The translations under genes were made by a program, and so were the position numbers. From Lentisphaerae bacterium ADurb.Bin242 (GTDB taxonomy: Bacteria; Verrucomicrobiota; Lentisphaeria; Victivallales; UBA1829): a DNA stretch of 64,000 nucleotides. The notes beneath the pieces are model-generated. The model was not told the DNA's origin. It did no database searches and was given only the letters and a program-made list of their open reading frames with translations. Location: NCBI GenBank assembly GCA_002069785.1, contig MWCA01000021.1, positions 1-64,000 of the forward strand, in the 5' to 3' direction. Shown here in pieces: positions 52,831 to 62,900 of this stretch; within the stretch, counting starts at the first letter, position 1, and every line of letters begins with the position of its first letter.

Positions 52831-53582
52831 ATGATGTCAGCTCCTTCCAAAAGAATCCGGCGCATGTCGGAGATTGTAGCGGCGATGGCGGCTTCTCCGA
52901 ATTCACACGTGGCTTCGCGGGCGCTCCGGGCAAACCAGAGGCTATCGTCGATTTTACTCATGTCGACTTGTTCCGGATGCATTGCCAGCATTTCGGAAGT
53001 TTCCAGAACGCCGGCATGATCCCCTTTGAACTTCTTTTTCGTCTCTTCCGTCGTCCGGACGGGAAAAACCCGAATCCAATGAAACGGATTATTTTTTCCG
53101 GAATAGTAGCTGCTGTTTTTCTCCTTGCCCCACCAGCCTTCTCCGTTTTCTTGTTCGAGCCGTTCAAAAATGACCTTGATCGCGGCGGAACGGAACGCAA
53201 GGTCTGTCGGCATGCCCTGATAGAAACGTTCCGTCTGGTGTGCGATGAAACAGAAAATGTTGCGGAACCCGACCCGGAGCAGACTTCGGAAAATATCTTC
53301 CGCCACCGGGACAAGATGTTCCTGCTTCACGTCGATCGTGCCGTTTCCTTCCGGTCCGGCGACCGCGAACGTGGCCGATCCGTAGCAGAAAGGCGGCAGG
53401 AGTATGATTCGATCCGGCGCTTCCGCTTCGATCCGTTCCAGCATGCCGTTGACGACATGGGAATCGACGCCGACCGGAAGGTGTTCGGCATGGTATTCCA
53501 CCACGCCCAGCGGCAGCACGGCCGGCAGATTTCGCTGGATCGCATCCCGAATCTGTTCCGGGCGCATGTTGAGGTAATGCAT
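52827..53582 (-). CDS. Creatininase-family amidohydrolase
   Basis: 251 residues. The metal site reads GVVEYHAEHLPVGVDS (Glu, His and Asp ligands), followed by a strand where the usual NGHGGN is FIAHQTE, and GDHAGVLETSEMLAMHPEQV with the last ligand Glu. The family hydrolyses cyclic amides (creatinine, mycofactocin precursor, FAPy) or acts on unknown substrates. The altered NGHGGN motif points to a divergent subgroup. It is coupled to the GH78 gene and may remove an N-acyl or lactam group from the same glycan, which is speculation. Confidence 0.85.
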   Translation of the reverse strand: MHYLNMRPEQIRDAIQRNLPAVLPLGVVEYHAEHLPVGVDSHVVNGMLERIEAEAPDRIILLPPFCYGSATFAVAGPEGNGTIDVKQEHLVPVAEDIFRSLLRVGFRNIFCFIAHQTERFYQGMPTDLAFRSAAIKVIFERLEQENGEGWWGKEKNSSYYSGKNNPFHWIRVFPVRTTEETKKKFKGDHAGVLETSEMLAMHPEQVDMSKIDDSLWFARSAREATCEFGEAAIAATISDMRRILLEGADII

Positions 53583-53612
53583 TTTCTTTTTTATTCCTTT
53601 GGGTCAAATTCT

Positions 53613-53629
53613 TCGCCCTTTGAGGGCGA
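53613..53629. repeat. Short perfect hairpin before the creatininase-family gene
   Basis: TCGCCCT-TTG-AGGGCGA, seven-base stem and three-base loop, lies 31 bases upstream of the creatininase-family start within locus E. No T run on the minus strand; it could be a processing or attenuation point. The other bases of 53583-53728 show nothing clear. Confidence 0.5.
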
Positions 53630-53728
53630 CTTTATGTTCTTTGCCTTTTCTATTTTTGTCGGGCAATAATAAAGCAGGTGGACAAGCACCCGTTTTCAAG
53701 TCCTTTCAGAACCTGCCGCGCAAATACC

Positions 53729-54442
53729 CTAATCGTAAATAGTCCGCACGTTGTCCCAGAAGAGACGATCCTTGAATCCGTACCAGGTTCCCGAAAGCTT
53801 GAAGGGGATCGGAATGTGTCTCCCCACATGTCCATCCATGAAAGAGACGTTGCCTGCCATGTCTTTTCCATGTCGGGTCGGTGAGGCGCTGGAGTTGTAA
53901 ATTCCATCCGTGGCATAGACTTTGGCATCCATGATGCTGGCCAGTCCGGAAGGAGAGATCAGTTTGCTTTTGTGCAGCGTGGGATAAGTTGAACTGTTCG
54001 GATCGGTTCGCGGGTGGGCTCCCCGGTAATTGACGGCGTAGTCATAGGTCTGGGAGTAAGAAATATACGGGGTCGTATAGACCTTTCCGTTGTCGCCAAT
54101 GCTTTCCCGGGTTTCCGCGGGACATTTGATCCCTTTCGGCATCATCCGGGTGGCGGGATCGTTGAACCCGATGTTGTCCCAGAGGCCGCTGCGGATCAGA
54201 AGCCTCATCCACATGGTGCTCGCGCCGCCTTCGATCAGAAGTCCGGGCATGAATGTATCGTTGTGGTCCGTTTCGTAAAAACCGACCACCATTTGCAGCT
54301 GTTTCAGGGTATTGGTGCAGGAGATGAACTTTGCTGTTTCGCGCGCCTTGTTCAAAGCGGGAAGCAGCAGCGAGGCGAGAATTGCAATGATCGAAATGAC
54401 AATGAGGAGTTCGATCAATGTGAAAATTTTCCGGTTGTTCAT
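53729..54442 (-). CDS. Type II secretion-like pseudopilin, second copy of locus E
   Basis: 237 residues from the ATG at 54440-54442, after AAAGGA. MNNRKI then F7[17 protein letters not shown] and [15 protein letters not shown]; Ile stands at -1. The C-terminal motif is [17 protein letters not shown], with eleven rather than nine residues between His and DG. The frame is open further upstream but only antisense-shifted over the LamG-GH gene. It sits 88 bases after that gene and 146 before the creatininase-family gene. Confidence 0.88.
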   Translation of the reverse strand: MNNRKIFTLIELLIVISIIAILASLLLPALNKARETAKFISCTNTLKQLQMVVGFYETDHNDTFMPGLLIEGGASTMWMRLLIRSGLWDNIGFNDPATRMMPKGIKCPAETRESIGDNGKVYTTPYISYSQTYDYAVNYRGAHPRTDPNSSTYPTLHKSKLISPSGLASIMDAKVYATDGIYNSSASPTRHGKDMAGNVSFMDGHVGRHIPIPFKLSGTWYGFKDRLFWDNVRTIYD

Positions 54443-54530
54443 GATTGGGTCCTTTCTATTGAATGATTGACTTTTCTCCGTGGACGGCGTATGCCGCCCG
54501 GACGTATTCCATATTGAATTGGAAAGTGAT

Positions 54531-57500
54531 TCATTGCTGTTTTGCCGCCCGGAATCCTTTATACCGGCATTCCCCTCCATAAAACTGAAACACAAGTTCC
54601 TGCTTCCCGGAGAGTTCCTTTTCCAGAGGAACCCGGACCGTCCTGAAATCGAACCATGTTCCGGCCGCGCCCAGGGAAGTCCGTCCGGTCGAATGCATGG
54701 AACCGGCTGCCGAATTGCGGAGAAAAATTTCCACTTCGCATCCGGGACGGTCCGCCGCGATTTCCAGTTCCAGCGCGCGAATTCCCGGACCGCAGTCCAC
54801 CGAATGGTAATCGATCCGGGAACCGGGCCCGAGCAGCAGAATGCCCTCCGGAATGCCGCCTCCGCTTTTCGGACTTTTGAAGTAACAGCGGAAATATTCC
54901 GAAATCCGGGCGACGGTCTGCCATTTTCCGGAGACCAGTTCGACGGGGAGGGGGTTCTTGCGTTTTTCACTCTGGATGAAGAGCGTTTTTCCCATGTCGA
55001 AGGAGGCGATTTTTTTCAAGGCTTCCGCGATTCGTTCCGCTTCCGCCGAAGCCGCGCCGGTCAGCCATATTTCCGACGCATAAGGAGCCAGTTTCACCAG
55101 GGGGATTGGCTTATCCGGCCCGACTGTTTCCGGAGAGGAATTGCCCTCGCGGCAGATTCGGAGGGTTGTCTTCTTCTCCAACACAGGTTCTACTTCAATA
55201 GCGGTTGGAAGCGTATTGACAAACAGTGTCATGGTCTTTCCGTCGGAGAGCCGCCAGGAACTGCTTAGCACGGCGGGCGTTTTCACGAGCAGTTGAGGCG
55301 TTTTCGTGTTTCCCCAGAACGACGCCAGTTCCGGCACGGGTTTCCGGAAGGAAAGAGGCGCCCGCATGTCGCCCGTGTTGAAATATTCCAGCAGCGCCTT
55401 CCGGAGGAATGCCAGTTTTTTAAAGTAGAGGCGCAAGTGGGTTGCGGCCTCCAGGTCTTCGAGCGTGATCCAGCCGAGCTGTTCACCAAAGACCAGTTGT
55501 TCAGCGACTTTGGCGAAGCTGGAATTCCAGTCGCCCGGATACTGATGGTTGAAGAGGCGTCCCGTAAATTGAACCCGGCCGGCATAGACGGACTGGAAGA
55601 GCGGCACATGTCCGGGCTCGATCCAGCGCCAGCAAGTGTAGCCGTCAACGGTTTTCAAATAGGGGTCCGACGCATCTTCTCCCGTGTGCGCCAGTTCCGG
55701 ATATTGTTTCTTCAGATCGGAATGGATTTTTTCATACATCGGCCAATAACCGCCGGAGAGCCACACGGAAGGATCGTTCGCAAGATGTCCATGCGCCGGA
55801 TCGAAACAGAGCTCCGGGCGTCCGCATGGGAGCTGGTCATGATACACACCGTCGAACCCGAACCCGGCCACCGACTTCACCACGTCATAGCAGAACTTCT
55901 GCCATCCCCGCGCACCAGGACACATGGTGGCGCAGTCGACGCCGTAATTTTCCGTAACCGGCTGTCCTTTTTCATTTTTCACGGCGTAGGCTTTGCCCTC
56001 GGACGAGTATTTCCAGTCCTGTTTGAGGTCTTCGCTGTCGGTGACCGCCCAGAGCCGCGGATCGGTATACGGATGAACCCGAAGTCCCGCTTTGCGAAGA
56101 CTCCGGAGAAGTTCCGCGGCTCTCGGCGTGATCTTGTTGAAATGAGGCCAGTTGCGGTTCGGGGTCCAGCGGACCAGATGAACTCCGAACGGCATTTCAA
56201 AATAATCGCGCAGATAAAGCAATGTCTGTTCATTTTGCCTCGGGTAGACGCCTGCCAGAATCCAGATTGCATTGTCGCGCATCCATGGCGGGGTGGATTT
56301 CCGGGGCCGTTCCGGAATCCACCATTCGGCTTTTTCCGCAAGGAAGCGCTTGTAAATCTGTCCGGCGTCGTACCAGTTCCCGCGGAACAGTTCGAGCACG
56401 GCGTTTCCGCTCTGGCGGTAATGATTGCCGCCCGTCGCGCCGCATGGAAACGGAACCGCGGTCTGCCACGACATGAAAAGCTGGTTTCGCCGTCCACTGA
56501 CCGAAGTCTGCCGCGCCCATGCCTTCGGGTCCTCCATGGCGGCATAGATTCCGGTTCCCGCCTCATTGTAATAGGCGCGGAGCTGCATGGAGTTTTCCGC
56601 CGTCGGGAAGTCCCGCTCATAGCTGAAGGTTTCGGTCGGATTTTCGGAGAGCTGCCCGGACATGGTGGGATAGAGAAGAGTGTCTTTGCCGGGAAGCCGT
56701 GCAAGCCGCCAGTCCGGGAAGACCACCGTCTTCAACAGCCGTTCCGGATCGGAATTGAGAACCTCGAATCCGCATTCGAGGCGGTTGCCGGAGAAAATCA
56801 CCGGAACGTTCACCGCAAGGGCCGGAGCTTCCCAGCGGAGGGTAAACTGAACGGCATTCCCCTGTTTTCGCGGTTCCGAGACCGTATAGGTCACCGGTTC
56901 CGAGAAGTCTTCCAGGCGGCTGGGATTTCCATTCAAAATCCAATCGATTTTCCAGGTCGCCGCGCGGGGGCCGAACACGGAATGCGAGGAACGCCGGTCG
57001 AACCATCCGAGAATGGGGAAACATCCTTTTCCCTTGCCGACGACGAGCAGAAGAACGGTGTCTCCGGAAGGGATCAGGCGAAACCGTTTCTGCGTCCGGT
57101 TCCACTCCCCGATGAATTCCTTTTCGGACACTCCCTGTTTTTTCAAAAGTACAGCCATTTTCGGCAGCAGAATGGAAATCTCTTCCGGATCGGCCCCGGT
57201 CGCTGCCGCGTCGGCGATTCCGGAAACGGAGAATAAGGCCAGAGGAGTGATTGCGTCTTTTTTCAGCGTTTCCAGCCGGACGGCAAGTTCGGCGGAGACT
57301 TCCGCAAATCCCGGACTCAACATTTTGATCCGTTTATCGGAACGGGCGGCCTGTTCGATCTCCGCCGGAAGGAGTGCTCTCCGGTGGAACGAAGCTTCCG
57401 CGATGTCTCCTTGGAAATGGTACCGGTGACTGGTGTTTCCGAGCGTCAGAAGACTGGTTTCATCCGGGTTCGGCTGGACGCACTGGAAGAATTTTCCGAG

Positions 57501-57998
57501 GATTCGTTCCCCGTTGACATAGATTTCCAACTGGAATCCGACGGCCCCCTGTTCCTTGTTTTCGATCCGGCGCGCGACTGCCGCAAGGTGAACCCATTGC
57601 CCGTCCGGCGGCGGTTCCCCGCCCATCAGGGCGATCTGCCAGCGTTTGTCCTGACAGAGACTGAAATTGTACCGTCCTCCGGTGATTCCAAAAAGGAAAG
57701 ACCCGCCTTTATTGGCAAGGAACTGAAATCGTTTCGGGTCCTGCTCTTTGTTGCGGAACCGGCAGACCATCATCAGTGTCCCTCCCGTTTCCGAAAAATT
57801 GAATTTGCCGCTCTCCGGAACTTCCAGCCTCGCGCCGGGCGCGTCGAGTTTCAGGAGACCGTCGGAGACGACGGCGCCCTCCTTGAGCCGGGTTTCCGGC
57901 ACATTGTCCTTGTCGAAGAAATAGTGGAACGCACTATCGTCCGCAATGATCTGGAATACCGCCATGGCAAATAACAAGGCCGTAAAACAAAGCTTCAT
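54531..57998 (-). CDS. Secreted LamG-glycoside hydrolase (DUF6259-like)
   Basis: 1155 residues. Signal peptide [19 protein letters not shown]; LamG-like jelly roll at ~25-220 ([42 protein letters not shown]). A large barrel domain (~590-950) has [31 protein letters not shown] (likely catalytic Asp), [14 protein letters not shown] (likely acid) and [14 protein letters not shown], the DUF6259 pattern. A beta-sandwich near the end ([20 protein letters not shown]) resembles a CBM. Exported enzyme of locus E, second gene of the operon, 21 bases after the first pseudopilin. Confidence 0.78.
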   Translation of the reverse strand: MKLCFTALLFAMAVFQIIADDSAFHYFFDKDNVPETRLKEGAVVSDGLLKLDAPGARLEVPESGKFNFSETGGTLMMVCRFRNKEQDPKRFQFLANKGGSFLFGITGGRYNFSLCQDKRWQIALMGGEPPPDGQWVHLAAVARRIENKEQGAVGFQLEIYVNGERILGKFFQCVQPNPDETSLLTLGNTSHRYHFQGDIAEASFHRRALLPAEIEQAARSDKRIKMLSPGFAEVSAELAVRLETLKKDAITPLALFSVSGIADAAATGADPEEISILLPKMAVLLKKQGVSEKEFIGEWNRTQKRFRLIPSGDTVLLLVVGKGKGCFPILGWFDRRSSHSVFGPRAATWKIDWILNGNPSRLEDFSEPVTYTVSEPRKQGNAVQFTLRWEAPALAVNVPVIFSGNRLECGFEVLNSDPERLLKTVVFPDWRLARLPGKDTLLYPTMSGQLSENPTETFSYERDFPTAENSMQLRAYYNEAGTGIYAAMEDPKAWARQTSVSGRRNQLFMSWQTAVPFPCGATGGNHYRQSGNAVLELFRGNWYDAGQIYKRFLAEKAEWWIPERPRKSTPPWMRDNAIWILAGVYPRQNEQTLLYLRDYFEMPFGVHLVRWTPNRNWPHFNKITPRAAELLRSLRKAGLRVHPYTDPRLWAVTDSEDLKQDWKYSSEGKAYAVKNEKGQPVTENYGVDCATMCPGARGWQKFCYDVVKSVAGFGFDGVYHDQLPCGRPELCFDPAHGHLANDPSVWLSGGYWPMYEKIHSDLKKQYPELAHTGEDASDPYLKTVDGYTCWRWIEPGHVPLFQSVYAGRVQFTGRLFNHQYPGDWNSSFAKVAEQLVFGEQLGWITLEDLEAATHLRLYFKKLAFLRKALLEYFNTGDMRAPLSFRKPVPELASFWGNTKTPQLLVKTPAVLSSSWRLSDGKTMTLFVNTLPTAIEVEPVLEKKTTLRICREGNSSPETVGPDKPIPLVKLAPYASEIWLTGAASAEAERIAEALKKIASFDMGKTLFIQSEKRKNPLPVELVSGKWQTVARISEYFRCYFKSPKSGGGIPEGILLLGPGSRIDYHSVDCGPGIRALELEIAADRPGCEVEIFLRNSAAGSMHSTGRTSLGAAGTWFDFRTVRVPLEKELSGKQELVFQFYGGECRYKGFRAAKQQ

Positions 57999-58019
57999 CG
58001 GAAATTTTTTCCTTCCAGC

Positions 58020-58700
58020 TTAGTTATACCAGTTGGCATGTTTGTAGTTCGCGGATTTTTTGACGGGCACGGCGGAAAGAAATTCACAATGCCCGTCCTC
58101 GAAAATCACATTCCCGGTTCCGATCCCGTGGCGGTTGCTCAAGCCGTCTCCATCGTTGATTACCGCAAAGCGGGTTCCTTCAAGAAGACGGATCAGTTCC
58201 GACGGCTTTTTGAGTTCCGCTCGTTTCAGCGTGACTTGATCGTCGGCCGTGATTTTGATATGGGTAAAATAATTGACCGCGTAGTCGTATGAATTCGAGA
58301 AGTTCATGGAAGGATGATCCAGCAGGATTTTTCCCTCCCGGCGTTCCCGGGTTTCCGCAGGACATTCGAATTGTTTCGGCTGGGTCCGTTGTGCATTATG
58401 GAAGCCGGCATCATCAAAGAGTTTGCTTCCAACCAGCTGGGCTCCCCAGAGACGCCCCTTGTTGTTGCCGGAGATCAGTCTTCCGCCGGTGGAGTTTTCG
58501 TAGGTCGTCATGCGTTTTTCGATTCCGCGCATGATATCGGCGCATGCCGTGATCTTTGCATCGGGGGCCGCTGCAGAGATCGTTCCCGCCGTAACTGCGG
58601 CAAGACAGAGGATTCCGGCTGAAACTACCACGAGTTCCAGCAGAGTGAATGCCGGAAAGCGGTGAAAGCGGGTTTCCGGTTTGGCGGATGTTTTTCTCAT
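58020..58700 (-). CDS. Divergent type II secretion-like pseudopilin, first gene of locus E
   Basis: 226 residues from the ATG at 58698-58700 (AAGGGA upstream). The leader MRKTSAKPETRFHRFPA precedes F18-TLLELVVVSAGILCLAAVT: Glu +5 kept, Ala at -1, but the helix is unusual (SAGILCL instead of IAIIAIL). PKQFECPAETRERREG is shared with the second copy of the operon, and RHGIGTGNVIFEDGHCEF gives H-X10-DG. Transcribed from the promoter at 58757-58784, divergent from the AraC gene at 58834. Confidence 0.82.
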   Translation of the reverse strand: MRKTSAKPETRFHRFPAFTLLELVVVSAGILCLAAVTAGTISAAAPDAKITACADIMRGIEKRMTTYENSTGGRLISGNNKGRLWGAQLVGSKLFDDAGFHNAQRTQPKQFECPAETRERREGKILLDHPSMNFSNSYDYAVNYFTHIKITADDQVTLKRAELKKPSELIRLLEGTRFAVINDGDGLSNRHGIGTGNVIFEDGHCEFLSAVPVKKSANYKHANWYN

Positions 58701-58756
58701 GATACGTCCCTTTTCTTCTGATAACGATTCCTGAAAAACGGCGGTTTCTGAAAAAG

Positions 58757-58784
58757 AATATAAATCCCTGCTTGTATTTTTCAA
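58757..58784 (-). promoter_or_regulatory. Promoter of locus E
   Basis: On the minus strand TTGAAA (58779-58784), 16-base spacer, TATATT (58757-58762), each matching five of six positions. Confidence 0.65.
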
Positions 58785-58833
58785 CATATCAATATAGGGT
58801 ATATCGGACAACAAATAGGAAAATCAGGACATA

Positions 58834-59766
58834 ATGACAAAGTTTCTTTCCAGCACGAACCAGAATTCCGTTCCTGTGGACCCGGACAGCCTGTCGAGCC
58901 ACATCATCAGCCGTTCCATGCCGTTCCGGATAGGTTCTTTTCTTCTTCAACTCAAGCGGTTTCATACGCGATTCCGCATTTCAGACAGCCTCATGGAACA
59001 CGAGCATCCTTTCTTCGAGCTGGTGTTTACCGACCGGGGCTACATCCGCTACACGGTGGACGGCAGAACCGTCAACCCCGATTATGACCGGCGGCGGATC
59101 TTTCTGGCCCCGCCGGGACTTGCCCATCGCCGGATCGTGCTGACTTCCGACAGCTGTCTGACGTTACTTCAGTTCAGCCTTGTGCCTGAGAACGAAGAAG
59201 GTACTGTTTCCCTGGAGCGTTTGAAAAGGGAAATCATGGAAAAATCCTGTTCGCTGCCCATGACTTCGTATTTGAAATCTCTTGCGGACAGCTGGTATGA
59301 AATGACCGAACAGCGACCGCCGCTTTGGACGGAACGGACGGAAAACCGGTTGAAGGAATTCCTCCTTGCGATTTTCGCGGAAAACTTTGCCGGACTATTC
59401 AGCCGGAATTCTTTGAAAAAGCGTCTTTACATCCATGGCGTCCGGCAGGAACAGATCGTTCAGGCCATTGAAGCCGCGCTTGACACGAATTTGGATATGG
59501 CGGGATATTCCAGCCTGATCGGGCTTTCAGGGCGTCACATTTCCCGTTTGCTCAAACAGAGCACCGGGATGTCGATGAACCGCTATGTCCGATCCCGCCG
59601 CATCCGGCTTGCGCGGGAAATGCTTGAAACGCAGAATATGAGCGTAAAGGATGTCGCCGCCGCGCTTGGATTTCAAGATGTCAGTTATTTCTGCAAAGTA
59701 TTCCGGGAATCGATTGGAATTACCCCGGGCAAGCTGGCATCCTTCTCTAAAAAACGGGATCCATAA
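58834..59766 (+). CDS. AraC family transcriptional regulator, locus E
   Basis: 310 residues with AGGA five bases before the ATG. Cupin sensor in the first ~150 residues (MEHEHPFFELVFTDRGYIRY, IFLAPPGLAHRRIVL). C-terminal AraC domain: LDMAGYSSLIGLSGRHISRLL and MSVKDVAAALGFQDVSYFCKV, ending SIGITPGKLASF. It faces the pseudopilin-led operon of locus E across 133 bases and probably activates it on sensing a released sugar. The stretch 59767-59929 beyond it holds no gene that I can support. Confidence 0.92.
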   Translation: MTKFLSSTNQNSVPVDPDSLSSHIISRSMPFRIGSFLLQLKRFHTRFRISDSLMEHEHPFFELVFTDRGYIRYTVDGRTVNPDYDRRRIFLAPPGLAHRRIVLTSDSCLTLLQFSLVPENEEGTVSLERLKREIMEKSCSLPMTSYLKSLADSWYEMTEQRPPLWTERTENRLKEFLLAIFAENFAGLFSRNSLKKRLYIHGVRQEQIVQAIEAALDTNLDMAGYSSLIGLSGRHISRLLKQSTGMSMNRYVRSRRIRLAREMLETQNMSVKDVAAALGFQDVSYFCKVFRESIGITPGKLASFSKKRDP

Positions 59767-59929
59767 TTTTTACAGAAAATAGGACTGTTGCATGCCGGAA
59801 ACGTGTATGTGTTCCGCCATTTTTGCTTCTCCACCGAATGGACACGCCGTTCGGTTTTTCCGTTGAACAGCCGGATTCGGTTTCCATTGTAAAAATCAAA
59901 GCGCACCGGATATTTGTCCAGGCAGAATA

Positions 59930-62900
59930 TTATGGAGTCATGACAGTTTTTTTCTCCTGTTTTCGCCTGAGCTCGAATTCCTTGTAGAGACTGTAGAGCA
60001 CCGGCGTAATGAAGAGTGTTATCAGCTCAAAGGTCACTCCGCTGAAAATGGGCAATGCCATGGGAATCATGACGTCGGCCCCTTTCCCGTTCGAGGTCAG
60101 GACCGGAAGCAGCGCAAGGACTGTCGTGGCCGTCGTCATCAGACAGGGGCGAATCCGCTTCATGCCGCCTTCCACGATCATGTCCCGGATCTCCTGGATG
60201 CTGCCCGGTTTTCTTTTGGCAAACATCTGTTCCAGGTAGGTTATGATCACGACGGCGTCGTCGGTGGCGAGCCCGAAAAGGGCAAGAAATCCAACCCATA
60301 CGGCGACACTGAGATTGTATTCCCTGAAATGAAAAACTTCCCGCAGGTTGTGCCCGAAAACCGAAAAGTCCAGGAACCAGCCCTGCGCCGCGAGCCACAA
60401 CCCGATGAAACCGCCGGCCCATACCACTGCGATCTGTATGAATACCAGCATCGTCACTGTCGTATTCCGGAACTGGAAATACAGGATCAGAAAAATCAAC
60501 AGGAGGCTGAGCGGAAGAATAATGACGAAACGCTCCTGGAAACGCACCTGATTCTCATAGGTTCCCGAGAACTTCATGTGGGCGCCGGGAGGAATCCGGA
60601 GTTCGCCGCTTTTCTGTTTCGCCTCCAGGTGTCTGGCAACGGCCTCGACCACATTCACCTCGGCGTATTCCGGGAGTTTGTCAAAGAGAACGTAAGAGAC
60701 AAGGAAAGTGTCCTCGCTCTTGATTTCCAGCGGCCCGGCGACATACTGGATGGAAGCCAGCTGGGAAAGAGGGATCTGGACTCCGTCCGGCGACGGCACC
60801 AGGATTTTCATGAGTTCTTCGGGAGAATCCCGGAGTTCGCGGGCATAGCGTATCCTCACCGGATAGCGCTCCCGTCCCTCGACGGTCGTTGTGGCGCGTA
60901 TTCCGCCGATGGCGACTTCGATCGTGTTCTGAACGTCGGCGACATTCAATTTGTAGCGGGCTGTTTTCTTACGGTCTATCGTGATTTCCAGATAAGGTTT
61001 TCCGATGACGCGGTCCGGCTGAACCGTTTCCGGACTGACTCCGGGAACCTCCTTCAGGATTTCGGAGACTTTCCGGCCCAGAGACTCAATTTCGGCAAGC
61101 GATTTTCCGTAAATCTTCACGCCCATGGGCGCTCTCATTCCGGATTGCAGCATGACGATCCGCGCGGCGATCGGCTGGAGTTTCGGCGCGGAAGTGCTTC
61201 CGGGCACGCCGGCCGCCTTTGTGATCTCATTCCAGATATCATCGGTCGTTTTGATATGATCCCGCCACAGCCGTTTTCGCTTTCCGTCTTTGGGGTCCGG
61301 GACATCATACTCGGGTTTATATACGATGAAGGTTTCGATCATCGACAGAGGGGCCGGATCGAGAGCCGTTTCGGCGCGCCCGACCTTTCCGATCACCGAT
61401 TCGATTTCCGGAATCGCGCGGATCGCCTCATTCTGCTTCCGTACAATATCCAGGGTTTCGGAAACGCCCGCGTGAGGCATGGTTGTCGGCATGAACAGAA
61501 ACGACCCTTCGTCGAGAGGCGGCATGAACTCGCGTCCCAGTCCCGGAAACGCATGATGAAGTCCGGACCATACAGCCGTTTTACGGATGGACGCTTCCGG
61601 AATTCCGATCCTGGAAAGCGAGGAGGGAATCCAGGAGAAACAGGCGTCGAAACCGAGCCAGATCGTTCCCCCCAGAAGCGTCATCAGGACCGGGGCCATC
61701 AGGAAACGGAACTTGTATTTCAGGAAACAACGCAGCAGACCGGGATACCAGTGGATGAAAAACATCCGGATCAATGTCCAGGTTGTGCATACGGCATACA
61801 CGAAGATCAGATTTTTGGCAAGGTTGGTGCCGAGTCCGAGAGGCATCCAGTGCATTGTCAGGAGGGTCAGGACGAAAAAGCCGGCAATCCAGCAGATCGC
61901 GTCGGAGAACCGCTGGCGGGCTGAGTCGGGAAAGGCAAAGGAAACCAGCATCACGGCTCCGCACAGGATCAGCAGGAACCCCGGCAGGAAATGCCAAATG
62001 ACCGTGACGGCGGCGCCTGTCGCAATGAGCAGGAGATAGGAGGCGGCTTTCAGCTTCCGGTCGATGTTCCATTCCCTGAAAAGAATATAGGCGAAAGCCG
62101 GAAGAACCGTCAGCGCCACGAAAATGGCCGCGAACAACGCAAAGGTTTTCGTATATGCCAGCGGCTGAAAAAGCTTTCCTTCGGCGCCCGTCAGGGCAAA
62201 CACCGGAAGGAACGAGACGATGGTTGTGGCGACCGCCGTCATGACGGCCCCTCCGACCTCTGAAGAAGCCCGGTAGATGACATCCGCCGTTTTCTCCGAG
62301 GGGTTCGCCGTTTTGAAATGGCGTACGATGTTTTCAGACAGGATGACCCCCATGTCGTCCATGGCGCCGATGGCGATCGCGATGCCTCCGAGGCTCATCA
62401 GGTTCGAATCGATCTTGAAAAAAGCCATCATCAGGAAGGTCCCGAGCACCGCGAGCGGAACCGTGAAGCAGATCATCAGATTGGAACGGAAGTGGGACAG
62501 AAGAATGAAGATCACAAAGCAGGTGATGAGGATCTCTTCGACCAGGGCATCCTTGAGCGTGCCGAGCGTTTCATGAATCAGGCCGGTCCGGTCATAGAAC
62601 GGAACGATCCGCATTTGGGACACTTCGCCTCCGGGAAGGATTTTCTGCGGCAGCCCCGACTGGATTTCCTTCAATTTTTCTTTGATCCGCCGGATGACAA
62701 GCATCGGGTTCTCTCCATAGCGGACCGCCACGACGCCTCCGACCGACTCTCCGCCCTCTTTTTCGAGAAGTCCTCTCCGCAGCGCGGGCCCGAGATGCAC
62801 CTTGGCAACGTTCCGCACGTAGATGGGGACGTTGTCCGTCGTTTTGATGAGGATGTCTTCTATGTCCGAGACCGACTTGATGAAGCCTTTTCCGCGGATG

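Noticed and set aside
50146-53019. Plus-strand open frame of 957 codons
   Set aside because: Exactly antisense to the GH78 gene, whose motifs are complete. The translation has no recognisable domain.
54443-54970. Extension of the locus E second pseudopilin
   Set aside because: It overlaps the LamG-GH gene out of frame, and a pseudopilin leader must be short; the ATG at 54442 has a good ribosome site.
59685-59906. Minus-strand frame that could be an insertion-sequence remnant
   Set aside because: No transposase motif or terminal repeats; it overlaps the AraC gene end.
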